Assembly: GCF_022376445.1 (NCBI RefSeq)
Contig: NW_025955223.1
Location: 1 to 55,238, forward strand
DNA: 55,238 nucleotides
Direction of reading: 5' to 3'
Origin: Fomitopsis serialis
Taxonomy: Eukaryota; Basidiomycota; Agaricomycetes; Polyporales; Fomitopsidaceae
Both the position numbers and the translations under genes were made by a program. Numbering within the stretch: the stretch's first letter is position 1; each line of letters starts with the position of its first letter. This document shows positions 32,018-44,649 of the stretch, one piece after another. Under the pieces are notes generated by a model that was not told the origin of the DNA, ran no database searches, and saw nothing but the letters and a program-made list of their open reading frames with translations.

Positions 32018-35000
32018 CTACCGCGGCGACGCCAGAACCTGCTGGTCTAAGAGGGGTACCTCCCATGGAGGTGGCTCCCGGGGTACATCAGAGAGGTTCA
32101 CGTCCGCATTGGCGTCGCGGAGCCGGTCGTGTTCGTTCATGCCCATCCGGACACGACACCGAACGAGGCGCAGCTTTGTCCGCTTGATCCCTGCGGAGTG
32201 CTTGTCAGAGCGAAGTTGGACGAACACCTGGCGGACTTACACGTCGAGATTGTCTCGCGGTCCTCTTCGATGTATGGATTGTCTTTCTGCAGTAGGTCGT
32301 CCTGCAGCGCGTACAGACACCAGAGCGCCTCTTCATATAGCTTCTCACACTCGTCATGAGACAACATCTCGTTGGTGAGCTCCTTCCGAGCGGCTATCTT
32401 GCTCTGAGGAAGACATGAGTATCGCATCTACATCGAGGGATTACTAAACTCACAAGGCTAAGAGCACGGTCGTAGATGAGTTGGTCGAGGAACGTGGGCG
32501 GCCCCGTGTACTGAGCGGGCAACCACGTCTTCACCAAAGCAGCACGGTCGTGGCATTTGTTGAAGTGGTCCTCGAAGTAGGTCAACGCTGCCATGAAACA
32601 CAGTAAGCATCGACAATGTGCGACAATTGACAAGCGTCGACTGACCTTCATCAAAACCTTCACTGACTTCGGTTTCTCCATCCGGATCCCGCATCTGCAA
32701 GTGCTCGTAGTAGTTGCACAGCTTGTTCACGCCGTTCTGCGAGAACGACATGAGAAGCATGTACAGTGCAACACCGGTCATCGCGTTGTATTCCGCCTGG
32801 ATATCCGCATTCTTCCGCTTCACCGCATGTCGTTCCGGCTCGCCCTCCCGACGTATGAACTTCGTCGGGTCCGGCAGGGGTTCTACCAGGAAGTCAGGAT
32901 CCACGCAGGCTAGGCAAGAATGCGCGCGCACGTACTCTGCGGGATAGCCTTGACATACTCGTACATTTCGTCCGCCCAATGCGTCAGCACCTCCGTCTTC
33001 TGCGCGAGCTGTTCAAGCGAGGCCAATAGTTCATCCTCCATCGGATCCCGCGTGCCGTCGACTTGCAGCCCCAGGCCCTGCGTCCGACCGGACAGAATGG
33101 TCTGCCGCCGCGGCGACGACGGCGACGGGCTGAACTCCTTGTAGTACGCCGTCCGCGGCCCGGACGAGCCAAACAGCTTCTTGGTGGCGATGTTCAACGC
33201 GCGCGTCAGTGCGTTGGACGCTGCGCGCGAGCCTGCGCTGGAGGGCGACGAGGAAAGCGCAGGCGCGTTGGGATTCGGTGGTGGAGGGAACGTGGTGTTG
33301 GCGTTGGTGGGGACGGTGTCCCAAAGTCCGGGTAGGCCGACCGCGTCCTGGCGTCGGGAAGGGGCATGGGCATGGGCAACACACGTCTGTCGTGCAGCGG
33401 CCGTCGTCGGGCAGTGCTGATCTCTGCAAACAAGGCATCATGGATGGGCAGCGCCTTCGAACGAAAAAAGTCTCGACTTACCATCTACAGCACGGTTGAT
33501 CTCTACGGCTCGCTTGTCACCCACAAGAACGTACTCGCGTCGAAGGAGGCCGTCCTCTTCAGTCTCTCCGGGTATATCGGACGACTCCCCGGAAGCCGGC
33601 TTAGGCAGAGGAGAAGGTTCGTGTTGGGGCGACCTCGCTGGTGATCTCGACACTTCGGCAATACCATTTCCGTTGCTAGTAGGACTACTAATGAAACGTC
33701 GATACAAACACCCGTAGAAATTGTCACGCTAGCATACCTGCTTCCAGACGGCCCGTCCTGTGGTCCTCCGCTCACGATTTCCCGTCTTCTGAAGTTGAAC
33801 TTGCTGGGAGGTATCATCGCTTTGGGGTCAAGCACCTCCGGCGGGATGACCTTGTGATGCGCTGGTGTGATAGGCTTGCCATCCGGGCCGTACTCGACAC
33901 CACCATCATCGGCCAACTCAGGCGTCGGACGCGGGAACTTCGACTTCGCCATGGCAGTACTCCCAAAGAAGTCCTCGAAGCTGCTCCGCTCCGCAGGGAC
34001 GCGCTTCAGGAGACTCCGGATGAGGATCTTGACGTCGCTGGGCACCGACTTGAGCTCGTCGCCTGCAGCCTGCGCACGCGCCTGGGCCTGCGGGTCCTCG
34101 TCAGGGAACTTGATTCCCTTCGAGGTGTCGATCTTCTTGAGAAGCTCGATGTGGTTCGACGCGCGAAACGGCGGCTTCCCGACTGCCATCTCGTACAGCA
34201 CGGCACCCACGGACCAAAGATCCGCTTTCGCGTCGTACTTCTCGTATCGGAGAATCTCAGGGGCCATGTACAGTCTAAATAAAGGTGAGTAGAGACAGCG
34301 TGGGACGTGCACGCAGACGTACGGTGATCCGCAAAGCGTCTCCGCCATCATAGCCTGAGGTAACGACCGAGCAAAACCAAAGTCGGCAACCTTGAGGATA
34401 GGCACACCGAGGGGATGACCCCTTGCGTGGTCCTCGGGTGATGCGGGATTCAGTAGCAGATTCTGCGACGCGTCAATGACGGAATATCTAGCAATTCTAG
34501 CTCACACTCACCTGCGGCTTGATATCCCGATGGATGAGGTTCCGCTGTCGCAGGAACTTCAGAGCGCGAGCTTGACGGATGTTAAGAAGGCCCAGCAGCG
34601 ATGACCAGGGTGCTTACCAAGCTGACGCAGAAAACTACGGACGACTATTTCGTCAAGGCCTCCTGTTCTCGGATGTGGGTAATACGTCGGAGCTGCGCCA
34701 GGAGACGGTATGTATTCGAGACCCTCCACCCTGCCTCGTTTCTTGATGTAGTTCGAGAGATCACCGCCGGCGCAGAACTCAATGATGAGATATATGTTCC
34801 TCTCTGCACGCTTGGATCAGAAGCGTATGGGTTGATCGTTCACATGCAGCAGGATATACAGCGACTTACGACGATATCCAGCAATCTTGTGATATGCCGA
34901 TGCGACAACGCCTTGAGGATCTCTATCTCGCCCTGCAGGTTATCGAAGAGCTTGGGACTAAGGCCTGCCCTACTGACGGTCTTAATCGCTACTTGTCGGT

Positions 35001-35218
35001 GTGTTTGCTGGGTCGTTCGTTAGTCAGGATATGATTGAGACTTGACCGTTGCGCACCTCATGATACCCTCGGTACACTGTCGCGAAGCTGCCCTTCCCAA
35101 GGTCGCTCACGATGACATATGGCTTGACCTCCTCGTCCTCGATGCGCTTGAAGGTGGATTTGTCCGAGCCGCCGCTCGACGTTTGCTTAACCGCTGCAGG
35201 AGCAGGGGCCGGAGCCAT
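32018..35218 (-). CDS. ATG1: autophagy-initiating serine/threonine kinase ATG1
   Basis: The first exon (35057-35218) gives [20 protein letters not shown] and [20 protein letters not shown]. Using the GTGCGC donor after GAG and the next CCCAG acceptor gives [17 protein letters not shown], with the catalytic Lys. Further exons encode [40 protein letters not shown], the loop [30 protein letters not shown] then [21 protein letters not shown] long Ser/Pro-rich linker (about 33000-33950) follows. The C-terminal tMIT-like region ([76 protein letters not shown]) binds Atg13 in yeast. The end is [15 protein letters not shown] with a stop at 32018-32020. At least nine introns are needed; exon edges in the linker are approximate. 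All kinase catalytic residues are present. Confidence 0.9.
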
Positions 35219-35680
35219 GGGATATGGTCGGAAGATATGCGTCGTTCAGGATATTTCGTCGAGCTGGTAACGCGATATAGTAGTACAAGTACAAGAGTTA
35301 CTTCCAAGGAATCACGTAAAGCACCTGCGACGCGAACAAGAGCCCATTCCGGCGACAAGCAGTCAGAGGAGAAGAGACGGAATCGGCTCGCGCCGTGGTT
35401 GAGCCTGGTCTGGTCAGATTAGATGACTGGCTTAGTCAGATCTAGGCGCTCTTCTACTTAGTAAGCTAGTACTTGGGGAATTGTAGAAACTCGAGATGAA
35501 GAGGCAGCAAGAAGGTCAGAGTTGAGGGAGGAAGGGTAGGCTGCGACTCGGAGAGCGAAAGAGGATGGACGCATGCCACAAGGATGTGGCTGAAGGAGGG
35601 TTGGGGTAGTGTACATGTTCGCAGCATGTGAGTTAAGTTCTGATCACAATACTCAGTAATTGATGATTGTACAGGTACAT

Positions 35681-35930
35681 CGACGACACGCCTGGGCAGC
35701 GAAGTCCGCAAAATCCTTGAGAAGAACGCCGGCGAGGATGGCGCTGCGAACATTATTATTGCTGGTATGTCACTATTGATATAGTCATGATCGCCGACCA
35801 GCGGCGCAACGTTGAGCACGAAATTGAAGTGAATGTCAATAACTTACAAAACTACAGCTTGTGGTATGCTCCTAAGTCCGCAGGCTGCAGGCCTTGCTAG
35901 GAGGCGATCCGACCTGCTGAAGGCGACCGG
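35681..35930 (+). pseudogene. aldo/keto reductase relic B
   Basis: The segment 35681-35765 reads GSEVRKILEKNAGEDGAANI and then IIAG, matching QKEVCKILEKIAGEVDAKSI TAG of the intact gene at 42483-44068. About 115 nt later, 35879-35930 is near-identical in DNA (AGGCGATCCG-CCT) to the last codons of that gene, where it reads PRQQAIRPS. The exon between (VAIAYV...IIGGRK) is missing. This is a decayed 3' fragment. Confidence 0.65.
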
Positions 35931-36680
35931 TACAGGTGGGGACATATTAGGACCTGCCAACCATCGAGAGCGGAGCAGTAGGCATGCACTGCCATATAGA
36001 CACTACACCGCACTGTAGTCATAGCCGCGTTCGCCGCAGCGAGTAGTTCAGTTATTATGCTCTGACGACGCTTGCCGAGAACCGTTCTCACTCAAAGTCA
36101 GAGCGCAGGGAAGTCAGTATCGTACTCGCGTCTAAAAGCTCTCAGTGGTCGGTGAACCAGGATTATCGCAATGGAACGTACTCACCACGCAAAGATCCGC
36201 CGCAGTCGAAGATAAGACTCCAAGCTCTAGTTCACACATGGTGTCGCGTGCAAGACGTCACGGTTCAGTGGTACGGATTCCTCGAAGTGTTTGCGACTTC
36301 TTGCGATGGAAGATGGGAGCGATGGGCGCGCTGATTGATGAGCCTCTATACTTTCACGACCTGGTCGCGGAGGAACAGACGATACCGGTTTCCTCATGTA
36401 CACAATTGTACACAACTGGAATGAAGTTCAATCTCGCGGCGGCGTTTCTGGCCTGGAAACTTCCTGTAAGAGTTATGATTAATTCGCTATTGTCTACGGA
36501 CCTAGAGGCAGATGTACCTCATGTCACTCCTTGACGATGAGTGCGAACCGTACGGTCTAGCGAGCTTTCGCGCATTTTAGACCTCTCTTTCAATCTAGGT
36601 ACGCAGGGTTGTCAGATAGCACACCGACTCACGTACCCGGCGCGACTTGGGACACGTCGCTTTGCGGTTCTTGCATGATC

Positions 36681-36706
36681 CTTGAAGCTTGAAGCTTGAA
36701 GCTTTG
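36681..36706 (+). repeat. heptamer tandem repeat (CTTGAAG)n
   Basis: CTTGAAG is repeated three times, followed by an imperfect fourth copy (CTTTGAA). Confidence 0.7.
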
Positions 36707-37194
36707 AACAGCAAGCTGCCAGTTGTTCAGAAAACTTGCCAAGTTGAAGTCCGCGCGCACGTTGAAGTATATTGTCACGTGGGTTTGTTTCGAGGTCAAA
36801 TTCGGTAACTTCTCATTTGGCAACACCTCTCTTGTACTTATAGACTCAGTCACTCAAGAACCGGATGGCTATATGCAATGCGTATCGTGCGTTCCTCTAC
36901 GTTCGAGCCAAGTCATCAAGGGATGAAGAAGGCAGTCACTTATCTGGCTGCGATGTGAAGTAGGCTGTCACGGTCGCCCGCGAAGTCCGAACCACTGGCA
37001 AGGAAGTTGTTCCACACGAACTTGTCCACACGTCGATGCCACTTGTGATCGATATTTGGCAGCGCCCTAGTGTATGTGCTACCTCATGGGCATAGGCCCT
37101 ATGCAAATGGGTGATACATATAACGTAGGGAATACGCTCATAGTAGGCCCCCTTGCCGTTCGTTCGCTGAGTTGCACTGCTGTCTGTCGTCATC

Positions 37195-40100
37195 ATGTCA
37201 ACGTCTTTGCACCTCCTCCCTCCCCACCCTCATACCCAAGGCCATTCCTGCGCCACATTCAAAATCCCCCCGTTAGATGGATCACTGACCTTCCCCCAGA
37301 TGTTCGACTTTCATGAACAGCATTCCGCCGATCATCGCCTCTTCGTGTACGCAGGACAGGACGGTGCCGTCAATACGGTCAACTGGAGTCGAGCAAGCGT
37401 AGCCATCCGGAGAGCTGCCATACTGGTCACGGAGTGCATGTCCCATAAATATCACCCGGCTCATGAGATACCGGTAGTTGCGATACTATCAGCCTCAGGT
37501 TAGTCTCAGGCTGATGTCATACGGAAGGACAATTCTGACTACGAGCCTCTGCAGACGCCATTCCCTATGCAACACTGATGATGGGCATCATGCGTGCTGG
37601 CTACACCCCGTTTCCCCTCTCAGCACGCAACTCGGCTGTGGCAGTTGCTCATTTACTCGCTAAAACCAACGTTGTGCATATCTTCGTGGGGCTTCATCAG
37701 GCCATGCAAGACTTGAACGCGGAGGCATGCGAGATCCTCAAGTCACAGTACAGCTATTCTACTGCTCTGGGAGTGTCGCCCATGCCCGTCTTCAACGACT
37801 TCTACGATGTGGGACTCAAGGGAAACACCGAGCAAGACATCCCATATGACCACCCAGGGTTGGACAAGAACATCTTCTACCTCCATTCTTCGGGTACGTG
37901 TGGCACTTAATGTTATATGTATCATTCCTGAAAAGACCATATCAGGTTCTACTGCTTTCCCGAAGCCCATTCCTTGGACGTACCGCAGAATGCTGCAAAT
38001 CTCTAGAGCTGTATTCTACGGAGAGCGTGACTTGACCGGCCGCGTAATGGCGTTGTTCGGAATGCCAATGTTCCATGCGATGGGCATCATGTCCACAATA
38101 TTTGCTGTATGCCCGAAATGACTGATAACGTATACTGTCGCTGACGATCTTGTATTATTAATGACTTAGTGCGCTTATGGACAGGCGATCGCTATAACGG
38201 CGCCGACAACCTCTCCAACTATTCCAACAATCGAGAGCATCATTCATGGCGCGATGGCAACTAAGGCCGATCTAATCATGACTGTGCCTTCCATCGTCGA
38301 GGTCTGTGTTATTTGTTCCCCATAAGTCCAGTGCGCTGAACATCCTCAACTAGGCGTGGTCGCACAATCCAGAGTGGGTTAAATGGCTTGCTACAATTGA
38401 CGGAATCGTGAACAAATCTCTATCATATCAATAACCATCAAACCTGACTTGGACACGTCGCACAGTCGTATGGTGGCGGCCCGCTCAACAAGGAACGCGG
38501 CGATTATCGAGTGTCGCAAGGCGTCAGAATCTTCTGCAACTATGGATCGTAAGCACAATACAATCCGTTGTTTTCAAAGTCCGTCCTCTGACTGCATCAT
38601 CAGTACGGAAACTGGCGTTATCAGTACATTTCTGCCAGGTAAGATCGTCTTAACATGTGTGCACCGAGATCCCGAACTCTCTCGCAGCTGAGACAGGGAT
38701 GGATTGGGAGTACTTCCGCTTCGGGTCCTTCCTGAATGTCAAGCTTGATCCCTGCACCAACAATGAATACGAGGTCATCATTGTGGTATGCACCACTTTG
38801 CTTCACGAATCATCCAGTCACACACTTTCGTTGCAGGAGAATGAGCTTTTACGGCCGAATGTAGTCAATACCAAGGTCAATGGAGTGGACGCCTACGCGA
38901 CTTCCGACCTTGTCGCGCCCCATCCAACTCAAGAGGGCTTGTACAAGGTCGTGGGTCGCACCGATGATCAGATCATGCACAGTACCGGCGAGAAGGTGAG
39001 TAGCAAGGACTGTTGCAAAGAACCTGAAGATTGACGGGGGCATCATTGCAGACCAACCCAGGTCCTTTAGGTATAGACAGTCACTGACTATGCCATAACA
39101 GTCGGCTTACGATGCTGCACTAGAAACAATGATGAACCAGGATCCGCATGTCCAGGCATCCGCTATGTTTGGTCGTGGGCGTTTACAGGCTGGAATTCTG
39201 ATCGATCCCAAGCCGGAGTACAGCTTCGATCCCTCGGACGAAGCCAGCCTTGTCGCGTTTCGTAACAAGATATGGTACGTTGAGTGGTTCACTTCACAAT
39301 AAGAGCACTGCCTCACTACCCAGTCAGGCCGACGATCTTGAAGACGAACTTGTATGCCCCCAGCATTCGCGCCTGTTCAAGGAGGTGGGTTACGTTCGCC
39401 CCAGCAAATCATTGTTGTTGCTCACGTGATATTTCCACTAGATGATCATAGTCGCGAAACCGGACAAACCGTTCTCCTACACAGCCAAGGGAACCGTGCG
39501 TCGCGGAGCTGTGATCCAACAGTACGAGGACGAAATCGACGCACTGTACGATATCGTGGACGCAGGTTCCCAGTCCAGCGTTGCACCACCGGTAAGCTGG
39601 GACATCACGACGGCAACCGACTTTGTTCGCAAGACAGTCGCCCATATCCTGAAACGTTGTCCGCGTGATGGTGATGATCTCTTCCAGCATGGCTGCGACA
39701 GGTGAGACCGCATGCATGGTCGACCTTCCAGTACTATCACTGACGATGTATGACGGCCAGTCTTCAGGCTACTTACATACGGAACACGTTGCTACGCGCC
39801 GTCCGCAAGAGCGCGAAGGTCGAAACCCGCCACGTCTCGCAAGGCTTCGTTTACAGTAACCCGAGCATCAAGCAACTCTCTGCCTTCATCTCGTCCGTCG
39901 CGCTCGGTACTTACCAGTCCGAAGACAATACTACATCCTCAGCAGACCGCATCAACGCCATGCATGCGATGGTAGCCAAGTATACTTCCGGCTTTTCCGT
40001 TCACAAGGCGGACCCCAGTGTCAAACGACGCGCCGGTGACATCGTCCTGGTCACAGGTACGACGGGGAGCTTGGGCTGTCATCTGCTCTCCCAGCTCGCG

Positions 40101-41361
40101 GCGAAGAAGGATGTCGAGCAGATATATGCTCTGAATAGGGCATCGAAAGACCAACAGTCGCTGCGCGAGAGGCAGCAGGCGGCGCTGCTCTCCCGCAAGC
40201 TCGATGCGAGCATCCTGGACTCGGATAAGGTCGTTCTGCTGGAGGGAGACTTGACAAAGACATACTTCGGGCTAGGCGAGAAAGTGTTTAGGGAACTTCA
40301 CTGCTCTGTGACGAACATCATACACAACGGTGCGGATTTCTCTTCCATTGCAACAATGTCGACCCAGGTGATAATGCTGATGACTGTCATCTAGCGTGGC
40401 GCGTCGACTTTGTGATCAGCCTCAGCTCCTTCGAACCACAAGTACAAGGTGTGCGGGCTCTCATCGAGTTTGCGCTCAGTTCTCCTTTACCTGAGCCACC
40501 AAGGCTCCTCTTCGAGAGCTCCATGGGCACCCTTCAGAGTGAGTCTCAGTGCTTCTGTCAATCGGTTAGATCGTTACAGCTTCCATTACAGATGCACCGT
40601 CAGAGGAGACTATACTAGAGACGGCAGCAACAGCGGAGTGGTCTGTCGGCACGGGATATGCGGAGTCAAAATGGGTATCTGAGCAGATCCTATTCACCGC
40701 CGGCAAGAATACCCCGCTCACGCCGCTCATCGCACGGCTTGGCCAGATATGCGCCGGCCCTGACGGCGCATGGAACGCTCATGAGTGGTACCCATCTATG
40801 GTGCAGAGCGCGCACACGCTGGGCTGCTTCCCCGATGACGAAAGGGCAAGTGCAATCTAGCCTCGGGCTACATGCGCAACATGATAGTAGCGGCTGACAC
40901 GACGCTCTATCGCACAGGTCATTGACTGGATACAGTCGGACCTCGCCACGGCGGCGCTCATCGACTTCCACAAAGCGTTAAGCCCAACTGGCCTTGTCCA
41001 CCTCGTGCACCCGCGCCCAATTCCGTGGCACGACCTCGCTGTCGCCATCTCCGCCGAGTTCGCCGTCCCGCTCGTACCCTTTGCCACATGGTTGGCCAAG
41101 CTCGAGGAGTACGCCGCGGCTCAAGGAGAAACCACTGGTGCTGCGAGGCTGCATGCACTACACCTGCTCCCGAAGTTCCGCGAGATACGGCTGCAGACGG
41201 ACAAGGGGAAGATGACGTTGGGTACGGCAGACATGGATGTGAGTCGAGCGAAGGAGGCGTCACCGACGTTGGCAGACCCGGGGTTGAGGCAGATAGGCGT
41301 GGAGGACGTGAAGCGGTGGGTTGCTTATTGGCGGAAGATTGGACTCTTCGCTCGTGCGTAA
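37195..41361 (+). CDS. adenylate-forming reductase (A-T-R, NRPS-like)
   Basis: A multidomain enzyme of roughly 1050 residues encoded by about fifteen exons. The adenylation domain begins PPLDGSLTFPQMFDFHEQHS and shows the ATP loop FYLHSSGSTAFPKPIPWTYR, NYGSTETGVIS, and YATSDLVAPHP with YKVVGRTDDQIMHSTGEK. The thiolation domain has LFQHGCDSLQATYIRN with the phosphopantetheine-bearing Ser. The reductase domain has the NADPH fold VLVTGTTGSLGCHLLSQL, NIIHNAWRVDF (after an intron at about 40331-40395), and TGYAESKWVSEQIL with the catalytic Tyr and Lys. It ends KRWVAYWRKIGLF at 41361. Such enzymes activate a carboxylic acid as an adenylate, load it on the carrier and release it by reduction. The substrate cannot be read from sequence. 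The intron before SYGGGPLNKERGD uses a GTGAAC donor. It is followed directly by the AKR array. Confidence 0.9.
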
Positions 41362-41440
41362 GGTGTCTGCATGTATTTGTGATACATGAAATCGTGGGCC
41401 TGCACTACTTAGAGCACGCTGTTTGATGACTCCATCACGG

Positions 41441-41812
41441 AGGCTTACAACCGCCACCTCCCAAGGTGCTCTACCTCGTATGTATCTCGTCCGGTGGTCA
41501 GCACAAATCTGCGTGGCTGATGCGAACGTACGGAGTGCATTCAGCACCGTCTTCGATCATCTCTGAGTCCAAAGCGAATATGTACTCACGTCTGACGGGG
41601 AAGATAACTCTCGTGGTGTAACCACCAAGGTGTTTAACCACAAGACCTGGAGCACAAAATCATCCCTACGGCGCATCCCAAATGTGAGCCGAACTGTCGG
41701 TGACGTACATAGGACACACAGCTCATGGGCATCTTCGTAGGAATGCCTGTTGCGCCCGGGAATATCCTCGCTGCAGGCAAAGTCGGGACCGACGCAGAGT
41801 ACGGAAGGTCTA
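41441..41812 (+). pseudogene. aldo/keto reductase relic C
   Basis: Ordered matches to the middle of AKR1 occur: CCCAAGGTGCTCTACCTCGT (exon end and donor), then SKANMYSRLTGK, LVV followed by an in-frame TAA at 41619-41621 where AKR1 has the Tyr of VVYQGAW, then a decayed EREIIPMA region. It continues GMPVAPGNILAAGKVGTDAE, matching [20 protein letters not shown]. The first and last exons are absent. It lies directly upstream of the intact AKR1 in the same orientation. Confidence 0.75.
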
Positions 41813-42379
41813 GAACAACGCCTAGTGGTGTACGCTTGCGCCCGAGGAGTTGTTGGGAAGATCGCCGACATTGTTGGAAAGAAGAGTCTGCTGTAACGCT
41901 CGAAGGTTGGCCCCGAGCGCCGGCGCCCACACACGGACACTTCCCCTGTATCCCCGCATTCGGAACATTGTGTGGGTTACCTTCACCGTAAGTACCCCGA
42001 GACTTCTATGCGGCTGGCGCCGCAAAGGCATCTACATCTTGTCACCAACTGGGACGAAACGATGTCGCTCGGGCTACACGGCCTTCTGTTAGGTGGGAAA
42101 CGTCTTGGACTCCTGCCAGTGGAACCGAGAGGTACGCTACATTGGCATGATCCTCCGGAACCCGACTAGACATATGACACACTCCTTGTTAGAGCTGAGG
42201 TGCGCCTTTACCCATGAAGCCCGGTCGACTCGCCCTCGCTATGCATCCATCGCGTGTACATCATCCTTAGGCGCGTACATGATCTTGCTGGCGCTCCGAC
42301 AACATTGTTCAGGTCGACCCCTGCTTACACAGATGCGAATAGCATCATGAGTCTCGGAGTAGAATATGGGACTCACGAG

Positions 42380-42386
42380 TATATAG
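42380..42386 (+). promoter_or_regulatory. TATA-like element of AKR1
   Basis: TATATAG lies about 97 nt before the start codon at 42483. Confidence 0.35.
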
Positions 42387-42482
42387 CGGCCCCTTACAGA
42401 CCCCAGAATCCCTACCAAGACGTCCTCTATCGCGAGCATACTACCGATTTCAATCTCACCTCACCTGAAAGAGCGAGACATC

Positions 42483-44068
42483 ATGTCATCCAGGGGCCCG
42501 CGATTCTCGAAGTTCTGGGCTGAATCTGTCCCGCCCCCACCAGCTACAAAGCTTGGCCGCCACAGACAGTTGGCACCCAATGCCGGCATCCATGTATCTC
42601 CGCTTTGCCTCGGTGCGATGAGCATCGGCGAGAAATGGGGCCCGCTGGGCATGGGCGAGATGACCAAGGAGCAGAGTTTCAAGCTTCTAGACGCATTCTA
42701 CGCCGCGGGCGGAAACTTCGTCGACACGGCGAACAACTACCAGGACGGCGAGTCGGAGCAGCTCATCGGGGAATGGATGGAGGCGCGCGGTGTGCGCGAC
42801 CAGATGGTGGTGGCTACAAAGGTCAGTCTTAGTGCGGTCTATCAGTGGAAGGCATACCTGATACGGATTCCTCGTGCAGTACACTAGCAACTGGAAACGT
42901 GGCGAAAACATGCCACAGAAGACCAGCTACGTGGGGAACAACATGAAGTCGCTCTACCTGTCCGTCGAGAAGTCCCTCAAAGACCTCCGCACGAGTTACA
43001 TAGACATACTGTACGTCCATTGGGTCAGTGCGTTGTATTCTCGATGTATTTGTAGATGACGGCTCACACCTCCCTTGCAGTGGGACTGGACATGCGGAGT
43101 CGAGGAGGTGATGAACGGCCTGCACCACCTCGTCGCGGAGCGCAAGGTGCTCTACCTCGTACGTGTCTTGGACCATCTATCACCTGCTTGATCTGACGTG
43201 AATGGCACGCAGGGCATCTCGGATACTCCGTCGTGGATTGTCTCCAAAGCCAACATGTACGCACGTCTCACGGGAAAGACCCCATTCGTGGTATACCAAG
43301 GCGCCTGGAGCGTCCTGCAGCGAGACCTTGAGCGCGAGATCATCCCCATGGCGCGTGCTGAAGGTGAGCTGGTATCCAGATGTTTCGCGTAGGGTGGAGA
43401 GCTCAGATTTGCTGATGCAGGGATGGCCATTGCGCCGTGGAACGTGCTTGCTGCCGGTAAAATACGCACAGACGCAGAGGAAGAACGTCGGCGTCAAACC
43501 GGAGAACATGGTGAGCTTGCCCCATGTTTCCTTCTGGGCCGTCGACGTAGTTAAATGATAACTCACACCCTCTTAGGGAGGAAACTCGCAAGCGACGCAT
43601 GGGAGCGCACGCCTGAGCAGAAGGAAGTTTGCAAGATTCTCGAGAAGATTGCAGGCGAAGTCGACGCTAAGAGTATCACCGCTGGTAAGTCATGGTTTTG
43701 TCGGTTAGGATCAGCGGAATCCTCACAATATTGGCCAGTTGCAATCGCATATGTCACGCAGAAGACGCCATACGTGTTCCCGATCGTCGGTGGACGCAAG
43801 ATCGAGCACTTGATGGACAACATCAACGCTCTTGACGTCTCCCTCAACGAGGACCAGATCGCGCAGATCGAAGACGTGCTCCCATTCGATTTGGGCTTCC
43901 CGCATAACATGTTTGTGAGTCCTTCGCATCATCAGGCTGGGCATGCTGGGGCTGAAGATAGCATGCTTGCAGGGCGACGGCTCGTGGTATGCCCCCATCT
44001 ATCAGTCGGCGGGCCATTTCGACAAGTGGCCTCGCCAGCAGGCGATCCGGCCTTCTAACAGTGGCTGA
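42483..44068 (+). CDS. aldo/keto reductase AKR1 (AAD / norsolorinic-acid-reductase type)
   Basis: Exon 1 (42483-42821) starts MSSRGPRFSKFWAESVPPPP and contains [48 protein letters not shown] (catalytic Asp and Tyr) and MVVATK (catalytic Lys). Exon 2 (42880-43023) ends [13 protein letters not shown] with the catalytic His; exon 3 opens [14 protein letters not shown]. Later exons carry [93 protein letters not shown] for NADPH binding, and GHFDKWPRQQAIRPS, with TGA at 44066-44068. All four residues of the Asp-Tyr-Lys-His tetrad are present. Relatives reduce aryl aldehydes or polyketide ketones with NADPH. It follows relic C and precedes AKR2 in the same direction. Confidence 0.92.
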
Positions 44069-44649
44069 AAATGGTTATGACGCAATGAGAAGTAGCAAAC
44101 ATACAGTATGCATGGACATTCTTGAACACCTTTGTGAGGCGCTGGTAGGCTTCCAAGTCACGACATCTAGCACAAGTGCAGCCATCGCGTCTAGACTGGT
44201 CAGCAATGTTTTACTAAGCATACTGAGTTTTGACGTACAGACGCAATCTCAGTGACATCGGTTGTTAGGATTCACTGTTCGGGGTTGTTTGAAGTGCCAT
44301 GATCAGCTATGTATCTGCTATCATAAAAGGTTGCCAGGCGTGACAAATCTCTTACTCCGATAGGGCTACCAATCGTATGCAAGGAACTCTCATACGAGCG
44401 TATGACGAACCCGATGTGACTGAACGGGGAGGCAGCGTTGAGTTCTGCCATCGGCGTACGAGGCGGGTCTCGACCAGTTAGTCATGACTCCTACCGCGCC
44501 CACATCCCCCACCGATGTCAAGGACGCGACCCCGAGGTCGCTCCGTCGCCAATGCCTGCGAAGTATAAAAGAGGCATTACGCCCGGCATGGTGACTGTCG
44601 ACAGTCTACCCGAACAGCCTCCAGGACATCTTCAACTGAACTGCAGACA
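44069..44649. other. AKR1-AKR2 spacer
   Basis: There is no gene. It contains the AKR2 core promoter at 44564-44570. Confidence 0.5.
44564..44570 (+). promoter_or_regulatory. TATA box of AKR2
   Basis: TATAAAA lies about 86 nt before the start codon at 44650. Confidence 0.5.

Larger units (their letters stand above)
35219..37194. other. spacer with AKR relic and tandem heptamer
   Basis: It lies between the divergent ATG1 gene and the A-T-R reductase gene. It contains an AKR relic at 35681-35930 and a 7-bp tandem repeat at 36681-36706. I find no intact gene; frames such as 36145-36534 (+) resemble nothing known. Confidence 0.45.
41362..42482. other. spacer with AKR relic C and AKR1 promoter
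   Basis: This contains an AKR pseudogene at 41441-41812 and a TATATAG element at 42380-42386, about 100 nt before the AKR1 start. No other gene is seen. Confidence 0.5.

Noticed and set aside
33854..34292. two overlapping 141-142 codon frames on the plus strand
   Set aside because: Both are antisense to conserved ATG1 kinase exons.
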